NCBI RefSeq assembly: GCF_030687715.1
Contig: NZ_CP117445.1
Coordinates: forward strand, 685,501 to 749,500
Direction of reading: 5' to 3'
Source of the DNA: Pseudomonas sp. FP2196
Lineage (GTDB): Bacteria; Pseudomonadota; Gammaproteobacteria; Pseudomonadales; Pseudomonadaceae
DNA: 64,000 nucleotides
The position numbers and the translations under genes were made by a program. This document shows, in pieces, positions 35,273 through 45,385 of this stretch (positions are counted from its first letter, which is position 1; each line of letters begins with the position of its first letter). A model generated the notes under the pieces. It saw only the letters and a list, made by a program, of their open reading frames with translations, was not told the DNA's origin and did not search any database.

Positions 35273-36880
35273 TTAGTGACGGAAGTGGCGCATGCCCGTA
35301 AAGACCATGGCGATGCCAGCCTCGTCGGCAGCCGCAATCACTTCAGCATCACGCATCGAACCACCTGGCTGGATCACCGCAGTGATACCGACCTTGGCCG
35401 CGTTGTCCAGACCGTCGCGGAACGGGAAGAACGCGTCCGATGCCATCACCGAGCCAGCGACTTGCAGGCCAGCGTGTTCAGCCTTGATTGCAGCGATACG
35501 CGCCGAGTTGACGCGGCTCATCTGGCCGGCGCCGACACCGATGGTCTGACGATTCTTGGCGTAAACGATAGCGTTGGATTTAACGTACTTGGCGACTTTC
35601 CAGGCGAAGATCAGGTCGTTGATTTCCTGTTCGGTCGGTGCGCGCTTGGTCACGACTTTCAGATCTTCACTGCCGATCATGCCGATGTCGCGGCTCTGCA
35701 CCAGCAGGCCACCGTTGACGCGCTTGTAGTCCCAGGCCGCAGCACGGTCAGCCGACCACTCGCCACACGCCAGCAGGCGCACGTTGGCTTTGGCCGCAAC
35801 GATGGCGCGGGCTTCTTCGCTCACGCTTGGCGCAATGATCACTTCCACGAACTGACGCTCGACGATCGCCTTGGCGGTCTCGGCATCCAGTTCACGGTTG
35901 AAGGCGATGATGCCGCCGAACGCCGATTCGGTGTCGGTGGCGTAGGCCAGTTCGTAGGCCTGACGGATGCCGCCTTCGGCGTCCGGGCTCACGGCCACGC
36001 CGCACGGGTTGGCGTGTTTGACGATTACGCAGGCTGGCTTGACGAAGCTCTTCACGCACTCCAGTGCGGCGTCGGTGTCGGCCACGTTGTTGTACGACAG
36101 CTCTTTGCCTTGCAGTTGGGTCGCGGTGGCGATGCCGACTTCTGCCGGTTTGGCTTCAACGTAGAACGCCGCGCTCTGGTGCGGGTTCTCGCCGTAGCGC
36201 ATTTCCTGAGCCTTGATGAACTGGCTGTTGAAGGTGCGCGGGAATTCGCTGCGACCTTCAGTGCTCAATGTTTCGGCAGCCTGATTCACGGTGCCCATGT
36301 AGTTGGCGATCATGCCGTCGTAGGCGGCGGTGTGTTCGAACGCCTTGAGCATCAGGTCGAAACGCTGAGCGTAGGTCAGGCCACCGGCTTTCAGGCCTTC
36401 GAGGACGTTGGCGTAATCGCTGGCATTCACCACGATCGCAACGTCTTTATGGTTTTTCGCCGCCGAACGGACCATGGTCGGGCCGCCGATGTCGATGTTT
36501 TCGATGGCGGTCGGCAGGTCGCAGCCTGGCTTGTTGATGGTGGCTTCGAACGGGTACAGGTTGACCGCGACCAGATCGATTGGCTTGATGCCGTGCTCGT
36601 TCATGATCGCGTCGTCGATACCGCGACGACCGAGGATTCCGCCGTGGATTTTCGGGTGCAGGGTCTTCACCCGACCGTCCATCATTTCAGCGAAACCGGT
36701 GTAATCCGCGACTTCCACTGCGGCAACACCGTTGTCGCACAGCAGCTTGAACGTTCCGCCGGTGGAGAGGATCTCGACGCCCAGAGCTTCAAGCTCCTTG
36801 GCGAATTCGAGGATCCCGGTCTTGTCGGAAACGCTGATCAAGGCGCGGCGGATCGGCAGGCGGGTAGTCTGGTCGGTCAT
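35273..36880 (-). CDS. purH: Bifunctional AICAR transformylase / IMP cyclohydrolase
   Basis: This 535-aa protein starts [20 protein letters not shown]. The N-terminal IMP cyclohydrolase region contains '[12 protein letters not shown]' and '[12 protein letters not shown]'. The C-terminal transformylase contains 'KHANPCGVA' with the catalytic Lys-His pair, and ends '[12 protein letters not shown]'. It catalyses the last two steps to IMP. The ATG at 36880 follows GGAAATTGAG and gives the known pseudomonad length; the open frame up to 36901 adds seven unlikely residues. Confidence 0.97.
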   Translation of the reverse strand: MTDQTTRLPIRRALISVSDKTGILEFAKELEALGVEILSTGGTFKLLCDNGVAAVEVADYTGFAEMMDGRVKTLHPKIHGGILGRRGIDDAIMNEHGIKPIDLVAVNLYPFEATINKPGCDLPTAIENIDIGGPTMVRSAAKNHKDVAIVVNASDYANVLEGLKAGGLTYAQRFDLMLKAFEHTAAYDGMIANYMGTVNQAAETLSTEGRSEFPRTFNSQFIKAQEMRYGENPHQSAAFYVEAKPAEVGIATATQLQGKELSYNNVADTDAALECVKSFVKPACVIVKHANPCGVAVSPDAEGGIRQAYELAYATDTESAFGGIIAFNRELDAETAKAIVERQFVEVIIAPSVSEEARAIVAAKANVRLLACGEWSADRAAAWDYKRVNGGLLVQSRDIGMIGSEDLKVVTKRAPTEQEINDLIFAWKVAKYVKSNAIVYAKNRQTIGVGAGQMSRVNSARIAAIKAEHAGLQVAGSVMASDAFFPFRDGLDNAAKVGITAVIQPGGSMRDAEVIAAADEAGIAMVFTGMRHFRH

Positions 36881-36912
36881 CTCAATTTCCATCAAAAGCA
36901 AAGGAAGTCAGC

Positions 36913-36945
36913 AAAAAAGGCGACCGGTTTTACGCGGGCGCCTTT
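36913..36945 (-). terminator. Terminator downstream of fis
   Basis: On the minus strand AAAGGCG and CGCCTTTTTT flank a 16-base loop containing CCCGCGTAAAACCGG. It lies between the fis stop and the purH start, so it should end the dusB-fis transcript ahead of purH. Confidence 0.6.
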
Positions 36946-36962
36946 CTGGTTTGATTGAATGC

Positions 36963-37283
36963 TTACAGCAGATCGTACTGCTTGAGTTTCTTGCGCAGCG
37001 TGCCGCGGTTGAGTCCCAGCAGCTCACTGGCCTTGGTCTGGTTGCCCTTGACGTAGTTCATCACGCTTTCGAGCAGGGGAGCCTCGACTTCGGAGAGCAC
37101 CAGGTTGTACACATCCGTGACGGACGCGCCCTCAAGGTGGGCGAAATAATTGTGCAGCGCCTTCTCGACACTCCCGCGAAGGGTCTGGCCTTCTTCGCTC
37201 GGGGTATTGAGGTGCTGTTTCAAATTCACGTTGTCGCTCACGGGTGCTGTTCCACTCACTAAAGTCTCGGTCATCATCGTCAT
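36963..37283 (-). CDS. fis: DNA-binding protein Fis
   Basis: This 106-aa protein ends in the canonical Fis helix-turn-helix '[20 protein letters not shown]' followed by KQYDLL. It is a nucleoid protein that bends DNA and tunes growth-rate-dependent promoters. The start ATG at 37283 overlaps the dusB stop (ATGA), the conserved dusB-fis operon arrangement. The open frame further upstream lies inside dusB and is not coding. Confidence 0.97.
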   Translation of the reverse strand: MTMMTETLVSGTAPVSDNVNLKQHLNTPSEEGQTLRGSVEKALHNYFAHLEGASVTDVYNLVLSEVEAPLLESVMNYVKGNQTKASELLGLNRGTLRKKLKQYDLL

Positions 37284-38290
37284 GCGGCCACCCCTTCTTC
37301 GTCCCCTGTCAGGCTCTTGTAACGCTCGGCGAAGAACTCCCGAACGTTGGCGCATTGTGTTTCCGTACCATCCAAACGATTGAAGTGGGCGCGAAACTCC
37401 CTGGCGCCCGGCAAGGTTGCGAGATACCAGCCCACATGCTTTCGAGCAATGCGCACGCCCATCACGTCCCCATAGAAAGCGTGAAGCGCGGCCAGATGCT
37501 CTAGCAGTATGTGTTCCACTTCGATCAGTTGCGGGGCCGGCAATTTCTCGCCGGTACGCAGGAAATGATCGATCTCGCGAAAAATCCATGGCCGCCCTTG
37601 GGCGGCACGGCCTACCAACAGGCCATCGGCACCGGTCGCGTCGAGCACGTAACGGGCCTTTTCCGGCGAATCGATATCGCCATTGGCAAACACCGGGATC
37701 GACACAGCCTGCTTGATCGCGGCAATCGTGTCGTACTCGGCTTCTCCGGTGTACAGATCGGCGCGAGTGCGGCCATGCACTGCCAGCGCCGTGATCCCGG
37801 CCTGCTCGGCGATCTTCGCCACGGTCAGGCCGTTCTTGTTGTCGCGATCCCATCCAGTGCGGATCTTCAAGGTCACCGGCACATCAACCGCAGCCACGAC
37901 AGCCTGCAGGATCTCGGTGACCAGTGCTTCATCCTTCAGCAACGCAGAGCCGGCGGCCTTGTTGCAGACCTTTTTTGCCGGGCAACCCATGTTGATATCA
38001 ATAATCTGTGCGCCCAGCTCGACGTTGGCCCGTGCTGCATCGGCAAGCATCTGCGCGTCGCCACCGGCAATCTGTACCGAGCGTGGCTCGGGATCGCCTT
38101 CGTGGATCATGCGCATGCGCGACTTGCGGGTGTTCCACAGGCTCATGTCACTGGTGACCATTTCCGAGACTACAAGCCCCGCACCCAGACGCTTGCACAG
38201 CTGACGAAAGGGCTGGTCGGTGACCCCCGCCATCGGGGCGAGAATCAAGCCGTTCTGCAATGTATATGGGCCGATGCGTACCGCCGACAT
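37280..38290 (-). CDS. dusB: tRNA-dihydrouridine synthase B
   Basis: This 336-aa FMN-dependent TIM-barrel enzyme has '[18 protein letters not shown]', '[14 protein letters not shown]' (catalytic Cys), '[10 protein letters not shown]' and '[13 protein letters not shown]'. It reduces uridine to dihydrouridine at defined tRNA positions. It is the upstream member of the dusB-fis operon. The length is normal. Confidence 0.95.
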   Translation of the reverse strand: MSAVRIGPYTLQNGLILAPMAGVTDQPFRQLCKRLGAGLVVSEMVTSDMSLWNTRKSRMRMIHEGDPEPRSVQIAGGDAQMLADAARANVELGAQIIDINMGCPAKKVCNKAAGSALLKDEALVTEILQAVVAAVDVPVTLKIRTGWDRDNKNGLTVAKIAEQAGITALAVHGRTRADLYTGEAEYDTIAAIKQAVSIPVFANGDIDSPEKARYVLDATGADGLLVGRAAQGRPWIFREIDHFLRTGEKLPAPQLIEVEHILLEHLAALHAFYGDVMGVRIARKHVGWYLATLPGAREFRAHFNRLDGTETQCANVREFFAERYKSLTGDEEGVAA

Positions 38291-38476
38291 AGGACTTCCC
38301 TGAAGTGGGGCCGGATCATGAGACTTCGAAAAAGGGTGGGCATGATACCCGCTCTCGATGACTGGATAAAGGCTGAATTGAACAAAATCTGAACAGTTAT
38401 TCCGTTATCGCCAGCGGTTTGGTTGCGCAGCGCGAAGTCAGAAAATTGCCGTCAATCAAAGAAGCGGTGAAGCGAT

Positions 38477-39757
38477 TCATTCGGGCGAGTGAAAACTCAG
38501 GCTGTAATTCACCGCTTTCGGGCCTGGATCGAGAATATCCAGCGCGATGTGGATCGGCGTTTGCGGCGGCATCTCCGCCAGGCCTTCGAGATCGCCATTG
38601 AGGTATTCGCCGGGTTTGAAGCGGCGACTGGCGATCAGATGGCCGTTAAGGTCGGCAAAACGCAGTTCCAGCAGTGGAAACGGCTGGGAGAACGTCGCGC
38701 GGTTGTAGATGATCGCGTCGACCACCAGCGCGCCGCTGAACTCCGGATGGCTGCGCACCACCAGATTGCTGCTCTTGATTTTGGCGATGTCGACCTTGGA
38801 CGGCACGGTGCAACCGATCTGCGGGCAGAGTTGCTGGAACAATGGACGGTACTGATCCTGCCGCGCCAGTTCATCGAAATGATAGGCGATGTACTGGAAG
38901 GCCAGGCCGCCGGCAGCCAACAACACCAGCAGCAACCATAGCAGGCGTCGGCCCCACGGCGAGCGGCGTTTCTGCCAGTCCAGTTGCAGTGGATCGTCGG
39001 TCAGGTCCTGCAAGACTTCGGCGCGTACGCCGGGTTCTGCGCGTTCGCGTTTTTTGCGCGATGGCTCGATTACAGGCAGATCGTCGTCATCGGCTTCGTC
39101 ACTGGCGGACAGGTGCTCGCGGCGGGCATTCGGATCAATCGGATCGTGCAGACGCAGTTGCGGGATCGCCGGCTCGTCGTCCAGGTCCACAGGTTCCAGC
39201 GACAGCGAGGGCTCGGTGCGCGTGGTTTTTACCTGTTCGACGTCAAGGATTTGCGGATCGGCTTCGTCTTCTGTCTCGGGCGTGGGCGTGCGCTCGTCGT
39301 CGCGCGCACTGAACAGACTGTCGCGCCACACGGTTTCATCGGCTTCGGGGCTATCGCGCCGGGCGCTCAGGGAGTCTTCGCGCGGACGACCGAATTCGGT
39401 GGTCGGCTGGATTTCCCGTTGCTCGAGACGGGCGAGTTCTTCGTCCAGATCGAGGCTGTCGAGGTCCAGCTCCGAGGCGCTCCACTGTTTTTGGCTGATG
39501 GCGCGCGGCGCAGGCGGCTCGACGATGGCCGGTGGCTCGACAAGCGATAGCTCGTCGACGGGCAGCGTTTCAATCGGCGGCGCGACAGATGTCACCGCGT
39601 CCTTGCCGGCGTGTTGCTCAAGCAGCTGTTTGGCGGCGTTGAACACTTGCAGGCAAGAGCCGCAGCGAACCACCCCGCGGGCCACGCTCAATTGAGCATG
39701 GCTGACACGGAAACTGGTTTGGCAATGCGGGCACTGAGTGACGAAACTGTCGGTCAT
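38477..39757 (-). CDS. DUF3426 zinc-ribbon membrane protein
   Basis: This 426-aa protein has an N-terminal MJ0042-type zinc ribbon (CPHCQTSFRV ... CGSCLQVFN). A long acidic, low-complexity linker (about 60-255) precedes one transmembrane helix (LLWLLLVLLAAGGLAFQYIA, near 270-290) and a C-terminal DUF3426 domain outside the membrane. The function is unknown. The position between dusB and prmA is the same as I recall in P. aeruginosa. The prmA stop is 31 bases upstream, so the two are probably co-transcribed. Confidence 0.85.
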   Translation of the reverse strand: MTDSFVTQCPHCQTSFRVSHAQLSVARGVVRCGSCLQVFNAAKQLLEQHAGKDAVTSVAPPIETLPVDELSLVEPPAIVEPPAPRAISQKQWSASELDLDSLDLDEELARLEQREIQPTTEFGRPREDSLSARRDSPEADETVWRDSLFSARDDERTPTPETEDEADPQILDVEQVKTTRTEPSLSLEPVDLDDEPAIPQLRLHDPIDPNARREHLSASDEADDDDLPVIEPSRKKRERAEPGVRAEVLQDLTDDPLQLDWQKRRSPWGRRLLWLLLVLLAAGGLAFQYIAYHFDELARQDQYRPLFQQLCPQIGCTVPSKVDIAKIKSSNLVVRSHPEFSGALVVDAIIYNRATFSQPFPLLELRFADLNGHLIASRRFKPGEYLNGDLEGLAEMPPQTPIHIALDILDPGPKAVNYSLSFHSPE

Positions 39758-39787
39758 GCGGCGATCCGGATTATGCAGGCGGCCATT

Positions 39788-40666
39788 CTAGCGCCGACGC
39801 CCGGTAATGCGCACCCAGCCATCGCGATTGGCGATCGGGTCGAGATCGAAGTCCTGAGCATAAGCGGCAGCGACTTCGTCACCTTGTTCGGCGAGGATGC
39901 CCGACAGCGCCAGACGCCCCCCGGACTTGACCAGGCTGGACAGTTGCGGAGCCAGCGAAACCAGCGGGCCGGCAAGGATGTTGGCGACCAGCACGTCAGC
40001 CTGAACCTGCGGCAGATCTTCCGGCAGGTACAGTGGGAAAAGTTCGTCGGCAATGTTGTTGCGACCGGCATTGTCGCGCGAGGCTTCCAGTGCCTGCACA
40101 TCGATGTCGGTACCTACCGCTTCCTTGGCGCCGAGCAGCAGGGCGGCGATGGCCAGAATCCCCGAGCCGCAGCCGAAGTCCAGCACGTTGCAGTCTTTCA
40201 GGTCCTGGCCGTCGAGCCATTCCAGGCACAGCGCGGTGGTCGGGTGCGTGCCGGTGCCGAACGCCAGACCCGGATCCAGCAGCAGGTTCACGGCGTCAGG
40301 CTCCGGAGCGGCGTGCCAGCTCGGCACAATCCACAGGCGCTGGCCGAAACGCATTGGCTGGAAACCGTCCATCCAGCTGCGTTCCCAATCCTGGTCTTCG
40401 ATGACTTCGCTGTGATGCTCCGGCAGCGGGCTGCCGGTCAGCAATTCCAGATGGGCCAGTACCGGTGCGGCTTCAGTGCCGCCCTCGAACAGGGCCAGCA
40501 GGTGCGTGTGCGCCCACAGCGGGGTGGTGTTGAGTTCCGGCTCGAAGATCGGCTGATCTTCGGCGTCCATGAAGGTCACCGATACGGCGCCCACTTCAAG
40601 GAACGCGTCTTCGTAGGTTTCGGCTTGTTCCGGGCTGATGGCCAGACGTACTTGCAGCCAAGGCAT
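39788..40666 (-). CDS. prmA: Ribosomal protein L11 methyltransferase
   Basis: This 292-aa protein starts [16 protein letters not shown]. It has an N-terminal L11-recognition domain and a SAM-dependent methyltransferase fold with '[20 protein letters not shown]' and '[15 protein letters not shown]'. It trimethylates L11 at several lysines and the N-terminus. The frame extends upstream to 40807 through the REPIN at 40763-40845, so the ATG at 40666 is the real start and matches the known length. Confidence 0.96.
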   Translation of the reverse strand: MPWLQVRLAISPEQAETYEDAFLEVGAVSVTFMDAEDQPIFEPELNTTPLWAHTHLLALFEGGTEAAPVLAHLELLTGSPLPEHHSEVIEDQDWERSWMDGFQPMRFGQRLWIVPSWHAAPEPDAVNLLLDPGLAFGTGTHPTTALCLEWLDGQDLKDCNVLDFGCGSGILAIAALLLGAKEAVGTDIDVQALEASRDNAGRNNIADELFPLYLPEDLPQVQADVLVANILAGPLVSLAPQLSSLVKSGGRLALSGILAEQGDEVAAAYAQDFDLDPIANRDGWVRITGRRR

Positions 40667-40762
40667 GGCGGGCACCTTTGAAAAAATATGATTGCAGCCT
40701 AGCGGCCAGCGAGAAGCGCGCAAGTTTACGCGAGCGCGCGGCAGAACACGACCATGGCCGAA

Positions 40763-40845
40763 GATCAAAAGATCGCAGCCTGCGGCAGCTCCTGCAGGGG
40801 AATGCATTCTTAATGTAGGAGCTGCCGCAGGCTGCGATCTTTTGA
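40763..40845. repeat. REPIN (TAGGAGCTGCCGCAGGCTGC class, reversed arrangement)
   Basis: This is the same arms as at 1662-1743 but with the GATCAAAAGATC tails on the outside and CTCCTGCAG/TGTAGGAG inside. It lies between the accC terminator and the prmA start. Confidence 0.9.
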
Positions 40846-40861
40846 CTTGGTTGCAGAAACA

Positions 40862-40887
40862 ACAAAGCCGCCCGAAGGCGGCTTTGT
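40862..40887 (-). terminator. Rho-independent terminator of aroQ-accBC
   Basis: The minus strand reads ACAAAGCCGCC-TTCG-GGCGGCTTTGT followed by TGTTTCTG. A perfect 11-bp stem with a UUCG tetraloop lies 17 bases after the accC stop. Confidence 0.88.
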
Positions 40888-40904
40888 CTGGTGCGGGCTG
40901 AAGC

Positions 40905-42263
40905 TTAGTGCTTCTCGCCAGCCAGCTTGTGCTCGAGGTAGTGAATGTTCACGCCCCCTTTGCAGAAGCCTTCGTCACGAACCAGATCACGGTGCAGCGG
41001 GATGTTGGTCTTGATCCCGTCAACCACGATTTCGTCCAGGGCATTGCGCATGCGCGCCATGGCTTCGTCGCGGGTCGCGCCGTAAGTGATCAGCTTGCCG
41101 ATCAGCGAGTCGTAGTTCGGCGGAACTGCATAACCGCTGTACAGGTGCGAATCGACGCGAACGCCGTTGCCGCCTGGGGCGTGGAAATGCTTGACCGTAC
41201 CCGGGCTCGGCATGAAGGTTTTCGGGTCTTCAGCGTTGATCCGGCATTCCAGCGAGTGACCGCGGATCACCACGTCATCCTGCGTGTACGACAATTTGTT
41301 GCCAGCGGCAATGCTGAGCATCTCCTTGACGATGTCGATACCGGTAACCATTTCCGAAACCGGGTGCTCCACCTGAACACGGGTGTTCATCTCGATGAAG
41401 TAGAAACGACCGTTCTCGTACAGGAACTCGAACGTGCCGGCGCCACGGTAACCGATGTCGATGCACGCCTTGACGCAGCGAGCCAGAACTTCCTGACGCG
41501 CCTGCTCGTCGATGCCCGGTGCCGGCGCTTCTTCGAGAACCTTCTGGTGACGGCGTTGCAGCGAGCAATCGCGGTCGCCCAGGTGGATGGCGTGGCCCTG
41601 GCCGTCGGAAAGAACCTGGACTTCCACGTGACGCGGGTTGGTCAGGAATTTTTCCAGATAGACCATCGGGTTGCCAAACGCCGCGCCTGCTTCGGTGCGG
41701 GTCAGTTTGGCGAAGGAGATCAGGTCTTCTTCCTTGTGAACCACGCGCATGCCGCGACCACCACCGCCGCCAGCGGCTTTGATGATCACCGGATAGCCGA
41801 CTTCACGACCGATACGCAGCGCCGTTTCTTCGTCTTCCGGCAGTGGGCCGTCAGAACCTGGAACGGTTGGCACGCCCGCTTCGATCATCGCGTGCTTGGC
41901 CGATACCTTGTCGCCCATCAGGCGAATGGTGTCGGCTTTCGGACCGATGAAGGCGAAGCCGGAGTTCTCGACCTGCTCGGCGAAGTCAGCGTTTTCCGCG
42001 AGGAAACCGTAGCCCGGGTGAATGGCGGTAGCGCCAGTCACTTCAGCCGCAGCGATGATGGCCGGGATGTGCAGGTAAGACTGAGCGGCAGACGCCGGGC
42101 CGATGCAGACGGATTCGTCTGCCAGACCCAGGTGCATCAGCTCTTTGTCGGCCTTGGAGTAAACGGCGACGGTCTTGATGCCCATCTCTTTGCAGGCACG
42201 CAGAATCCGCAGGGCGATCTCACCGCGGTTAGCGATCAGAACTTTTTCCAACTTCGCAGTCAT
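40905..42263 (-). CDS. accC: Acetyl-CoA carboxylase, biotin carboxylase subunit
   Basis: This 452-aa ATP-grasp protein starts [20 protein letters not shown]. It has the ATP-binding glycine loop '[13 protein letters not shown]', 'EAPAPG', and the catalytic '[18 protein letters not shown]'. It carboxylates the biotin on AccB, the first half-reaction of fatty-acid synthesis. A longer in-frame start at 42284 overlaps accB by 4 bp; I prefer the ATG at 42263, which follows GGAGAGCC. Confidence 0.96.
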   Translation of the reverse strand: MTAKLEKVLIANRGEIALRILRACKEMGIKTVAVYSKADKELMHLGLADESVCIGPASAAQSYLHIPAIIAAAEVTGATAIHPGYGFLAENADFAEQVENSGFAFIGPKADTIRLMGDKVSAKHAMIEAGVPTVPGSDGPLPEDEETALRIGREVGYPVIIKAAGGGGGRGMRVVHKEEDLISFAKLTRTEAGAAFGNPMVYLEKFLTNPRHVEVQVLSDGQGHAIHLGDRDCSLQRRHQKVLEEAPAPGIDEQARQEVLARCVKACIDIGYRGAGTFEFLYENGRFYFIEMNTRVQVEHPVSEMVTGIDIVKEMLSIAAGNKLSYTQDDVVIRGHSLECRINAEDPKTFMPSPGTVKHFHAPGGNGVRVDSHLYSGYAVPPNYDSLIGKLITYGATRDEAMARMRNALDEIVVDGIKTNIPLHRDLVRDEGFCKGGVNIHYLEHKLAGEKH

Positions 42264-42280
42264 CAAAGGCTCTCCGCAGT

Positions 42281-42742
42281 TCAAACGATGGTGAACAGCG
42301 GTTGGTCGTACTCAACCGGCTGGCCGTCTTCGACGAGGATGGACTCGATCACACCGCTGGTTTCAGCTTCGATGTGGTTCATCATCTTCATGGCTTCAAC
42401 GATGCACAGGGTGTCGCCTTTCTTCACGGTCTGGCCGACTTCAACGAAGGACGGCGAGGTTGGCGAAGACTTGCGATAGAAAGTGCCGACCATCGGCGAA
42501 CGGGCAACAGTGCCGTTCAGCGCTGGAGCAGCAGCGGCAGCCGGGGCTGCAGCAGCAACAGGAGCCGCGGCAACGGGTGCGGCAGCCGGTGCTTGCATCG
42601 GTGCTGGTGCGTAGTACTGCTGAGCCGGGGTCTTGCTGTGACGGCTGATGCGTACGGACTCTTCGCCTTCCTTGATCTCGAGCTCGTCGATGCCGGACTC
42701 TTCCAGCAATTCGATCAGTTTCTTAACTTTACGGATATCCAT
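42281..42742 (-). CDS. accB: Biotin carboxyl carrier protein of acetyl-CoA carboxylase
   Basis: This 153-aa protein has the biotinylation motif '[15 protein letters not shown]' with the target Lys in AMKM. An Ala/Pro-rich hinge (about 40-78) precedes the biotinyl domain. It shuttles carboxybiotin between AccC and the transcarboxylase. It sits between aroQ and accC in one operon. Confidence 0.96.
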   Translation of the reverse strand: MDIRKVKKLIELLEESGIDELEIKEGEESVRISRHSKTPAQQYYAPAPMQAPAAAPVAAAPVAAAAPAAAAAPALNGTVARSPMVGTFYRKSSPTSPSFVEVGQTVKKGDTLCIVEAMKMMNHIEAETSGVIESILVEDGQPVEYDQPLFTIV

Positions 42743-42766
42743 GAATCATCAACTCCCAAGGGTCGG

Positions 42767-43222
42767 TCAGGGGCGTATAGCTTGTTGTTCAAGCTGCTCT
42801 AGTGCAGCCTCCAGGGCCAGTCGGTAACCGCTGGCGCCAAGGCCGCAGATCACTCCTACCGCTACATCGGAGAAGTAAGAGTGATGGCGGAAAGGTTCGC
42901 GTTTGTGCACGTTGGACAAATGCACTTCGATGAATGGGATGCTCACTCCCAGCAGCGCGTCACGTAATGCAACACTTGTATGTGTAAAAGCTGCTGGATT
43001 GATCAGGATGAAATCCACACCTTCGCCGCGTGCGGCGTGGATGCGATCGATCAATTCGTACTCGGCATTGCTTTGCAGATGCAGCAGATGATGGCCGGCT
43101 TCACGGGCGCGGCGCTCCAGGTCCTGATTGATCTGTGCCAGGGTCGTCGACCCATAGGTGCCCGGTTCGCGGGTGCCGAGCAGGTTCAGGTTGGGGCCGT
43201 GCAGCACCAGTAGGGTTGCCAT
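42767..43222 (-). CDS. aroQ: Type II 3-dehydroquinate dehydratase
   Basis: This 151-aa protein has '[20 protein letters not shown]' (catalytic Arg/Tyr loop) and '[20 protein letters not shown]' plus '[19 protein letters not shown]'. It dehydrates 3-dehydroquinate in the shikimate pathway. It is the first gene of the aroQ-accB-accC operon, a common gamma-proteobacterial arrangement. Confidence 0.96.
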   Translation of the reverse strand: MATLLVLHGPNLNLLGTREPGTYGSTTLAQINQDLERRAREAGHHLLHLQSNAEYELIDRIHAARGEGVDFILINPAAFTHTSVALRDALLGVSIPFIEVHLSNVHKREPFRHHSYFSDVAVGVICGLGASGYRLALEAALEQLEQQAIRP

Positions 43223-43265
43223 CTGCGTGTCCTTGTTATGAATAAGCAGTCGTCAGAACCCGGCG

Positions 43266-43295
43266 ACTATGCCGCAAAGACTTTGTGACTGTCCA
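43266..43295 (-). promoter_or_regulatory. Candidate sigma-70 promoter of aroQ-accBC
   Basis: The minus strand has TGGACA (43295-43290), an 18-base spacer and CATAGT (43271-43266), about 44 bases before the aroQ start. The boxes are moderate matches to TTGACA/TATAAT. Confidence 0.45.
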
Positions 43296-43372
43296 GTTCT
43301 ATGCAATAGCCAGCACGATGGCCGATGTTTGCGCAAAATTTGTGACCGAGGGGTTAGATCCGGTCATTCGCT

Positions 43373-45334
43373 CTACATAACCCTGCTGGAGACACGGAAG
43401 GCCTGAACGGCGGTATGCAACTGCCCGCCCAACACCAACAGGTTCTCGCCTTGCTCACGACCCTGGCCAATGCGCAGCAGATTATCCCCACCCAACTGAT
43501 GAATCCGCTCACTGTGATCGCGAATCTCGCTGACCGCGCCACTCTGCTGCGCGGTGATATCGGCAATGCGGATCGCCGTGTCGGAAATGGTCTGGATCGC
43601 TCCGACGATCTTATCCAGCGCACCGTCCGCCGCTTGTGCCTGATTGGCTGTGGCTTCAGCGTGCTCGACCTGTGCGCGCATGCCTTCGACCGATTGGCGG
43701 GCGGCGCTTTGCAGGCCGGCGATCAGGGTCTGAATTTCCGCCGTCGCGCCGGCCGTGCGCTGCGCCAGCGAACGCACTTCCTCGGCCACCACGGCAAAAC
43801 CACGACCCATTTCCCCGGCGCGTGCCGCTTCAATCGCCGCGTTGAGCGCCAGCAGGTTGGTCTGATCGGCAATCGAGCGGATCACCGTCAGCACGCCGCC
43901 AATGGTTGCCGACTCTTCAGCCAAGTGTTCGATCATTTGCGCGTTGCCTTGCACTTCGCCCACCAGTGCACGCAGTCCGGTCAGGCTCTGGCCGATGACG
44001 CTCTGGCCGTGTTCGACGGCGAGTCCGGCATGACGGCTGGCATCGGCAGCCTGGCGCGCATCGCCAGCAACTTGCTGAATAGTTGCCTCCAGTTCGCCGA
44101 GGGAGTCGCGGATCAAAGCGGTATCACCCGCCTGATGCTCAGCACCGCTGTGCAAGTCGTTGCTCAGTTCGGCAAGGGTGCGGCTGCTGCCCGCCACTTG
44201 CTCGGCATTGCCGCGAATGGTCCCGACCAGATCCACCAGATAGGCCCGCAAGCGGTTGAGCGAGGCTTCGATGTCCTGCAATTCGCGGTTGGTCTTGCCC
44301 AGTTGAATGTCTTGACTGAAATCGCCTTCGGCCCAGGTCGACAATGCTGGCGCAAGATTGGTCAGGGTGCGGGCCAGGCGGCGCTGCAAGGTATCGATCA
44401 GCAGCGCAATCAATAGAATCAGACCGATCATCACCCCTTGCATCAGCCGCACTTCGCCCTGGATTTGTCCGTGCTGGGCACGCACGACCGGTTCCAGGCC
44501 AGCGATGGCTTGCTGCACGGCAGCGATTTTCAGGTGCGTGGCGGTGCTGAGGTCGGTGCGTTTCTGGATTTGCTCGCGGGTGCGTTGCAGTTCCGCCGGA
44601 TAACGGCCGAGCAGGCTGTTGAGTTCGCGTTTGAGGCCGACACCGGCGTCTTCGGCGACGGCTTTTTCCGTACTCTCGATGCCCATCATCGCGGCGAAAT
44701 CATCGTTGCTCGATGCATTGCTGGCGACCACACCGAGAAGGGGCAGGGCATCGACCAACTGCGCCTGAACGCGGATGTTGTCGACTTCGCGCTCGACGTC
44801 GACGGCCAATTCGCTGCGGCCGCTGCTGACCAACTTGTCCCGTGCCAGCGACAGTTTGCCCAGATGCTGCGAGGCGGCTAGCAATGGCGTCAGCCAAGCC
44901 GCGTTGCCAGTGGCGTAGGTGCTGAGTTGATCAAGACTGGCGCTCAATTCGCGTTCGGCCTGCAACAGCAGCGCCTGCGGGTCGCCAGCGAGTTTGCCGG
45001 CGGCGAGCAGGTCGGTTTTGCTGAATTCTTCCAGGCCGGAGAGGCTCGGGCGCAGGGTGTCGGCCAGTGTGGGGGGCAGTTCATCGAGCTCTTTCTGCAC
45101 GTTAGCGATGGCCTGACTGGCGCTGCTCAGACGCAGGGCATCACCGCTGGCGAGGTAATCCTCGACGTTGCGCGCCACCTCGTTCTGAAATTGCTGCGAT
45201 AGCCCCAGGTAACGCTCCATCAACAGATAAGGACGTTCCAGGGCTTTTTGCGACCACCACAGCGTGGCGCCGAGTGCCAGGCACACGGCGACGAGCAGCA
45301 GAGTGTTGAGATTGGTGAGCAACTTCAGGCGCAT
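43373..45334 (-). CDS. Methyl-accepting chemotaxis protein, CtpL-like
   Basis: This 653-aa chemoreceptor has a first transmembrane helix near 10-30 ([19 protein letters not shown]), a long helical periplasmic domain of about 250 residues, and a second helix near 300-320 ([15 protein letters not shown]). A HAMP-like linker and a signalling domain follow, with the highly conserved hairpin '[20 protein letters not shown]'. The size of the sensor fits a helical bimodular domain. It is in the position of P. aeruginosa PA4844 (CtpL, a phosphate-taxis receptor), but dsbD, which I recall between aroQ and ctpL there, is absent. The ligand is not readable from sequence. The ATG at 45334 (MRLKLL) is preferred over a TTG at 45346. 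Confidence 0.85.
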   Translation of the reverse strand: MRLKLLTNLNTLLLVAVCLALGATLWWSQKALERPYLLMERYLGLSQQFQNEVARNVEDYLASGDALRLSSASQAIANVQKELDELPPTLADTLRPSLSGLEEFSKTDLLAAGKLAGDPQALLLQAERELSASLDQLSTYATGNAAWLTPLLAASQHLGKLSLARDKLVSSGRSELAVDVEREVDNIRVQAQLVDALPLLGVVASNASSNDDFAAMMGIESTEKAVAEDAGVGLKRELNSLLGRYPAELQRTREQIQKRTDLSTATHLKIAAVQQAIAGLEPVVRAQHGQIQGEVRLMQGVMIGLILLIALLIDTLQRRLARTLTNLAPALSTWAEGDFSQDIQLGKTNRELQDIEASLNRLRAYLVDLVGTIRGNAEQVAGSSRTLAELSNDLHSGAEHQAGDTALIRDSLGELEATIQQVAGDARQAADASRHAGLAVEHGQSVIGQSLTGLRALVGEVQGNAQMIEHLAEESATIGGVLTVIRSIADQTNLLALNAAIEAARAGEMGRGFAVVAEEVRSLAQRTAGATAEIQTLIAGLQSAARQSVEGMRAQVEHAEATANQAQAADGALDKIVGAIQTISDTAIRIADITAQQSGAVSEIRDHSERIHQLGGDNLLRIGQGREQGENLLVLGGQLHTAVQAFRVSSRVM

Positions 45335-45385
45335 GACGGCTACCAACGGCAGAAATGGTAAGCGCCTGAATTTATTGCGGTTCTG

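Noticed and set aside
35174..36958. 594-codon plus-strand open frame opposite purH
   Set aside because: purH on the minus strand is unambiguous and full length; the opposite frame also runs through the REPIN.
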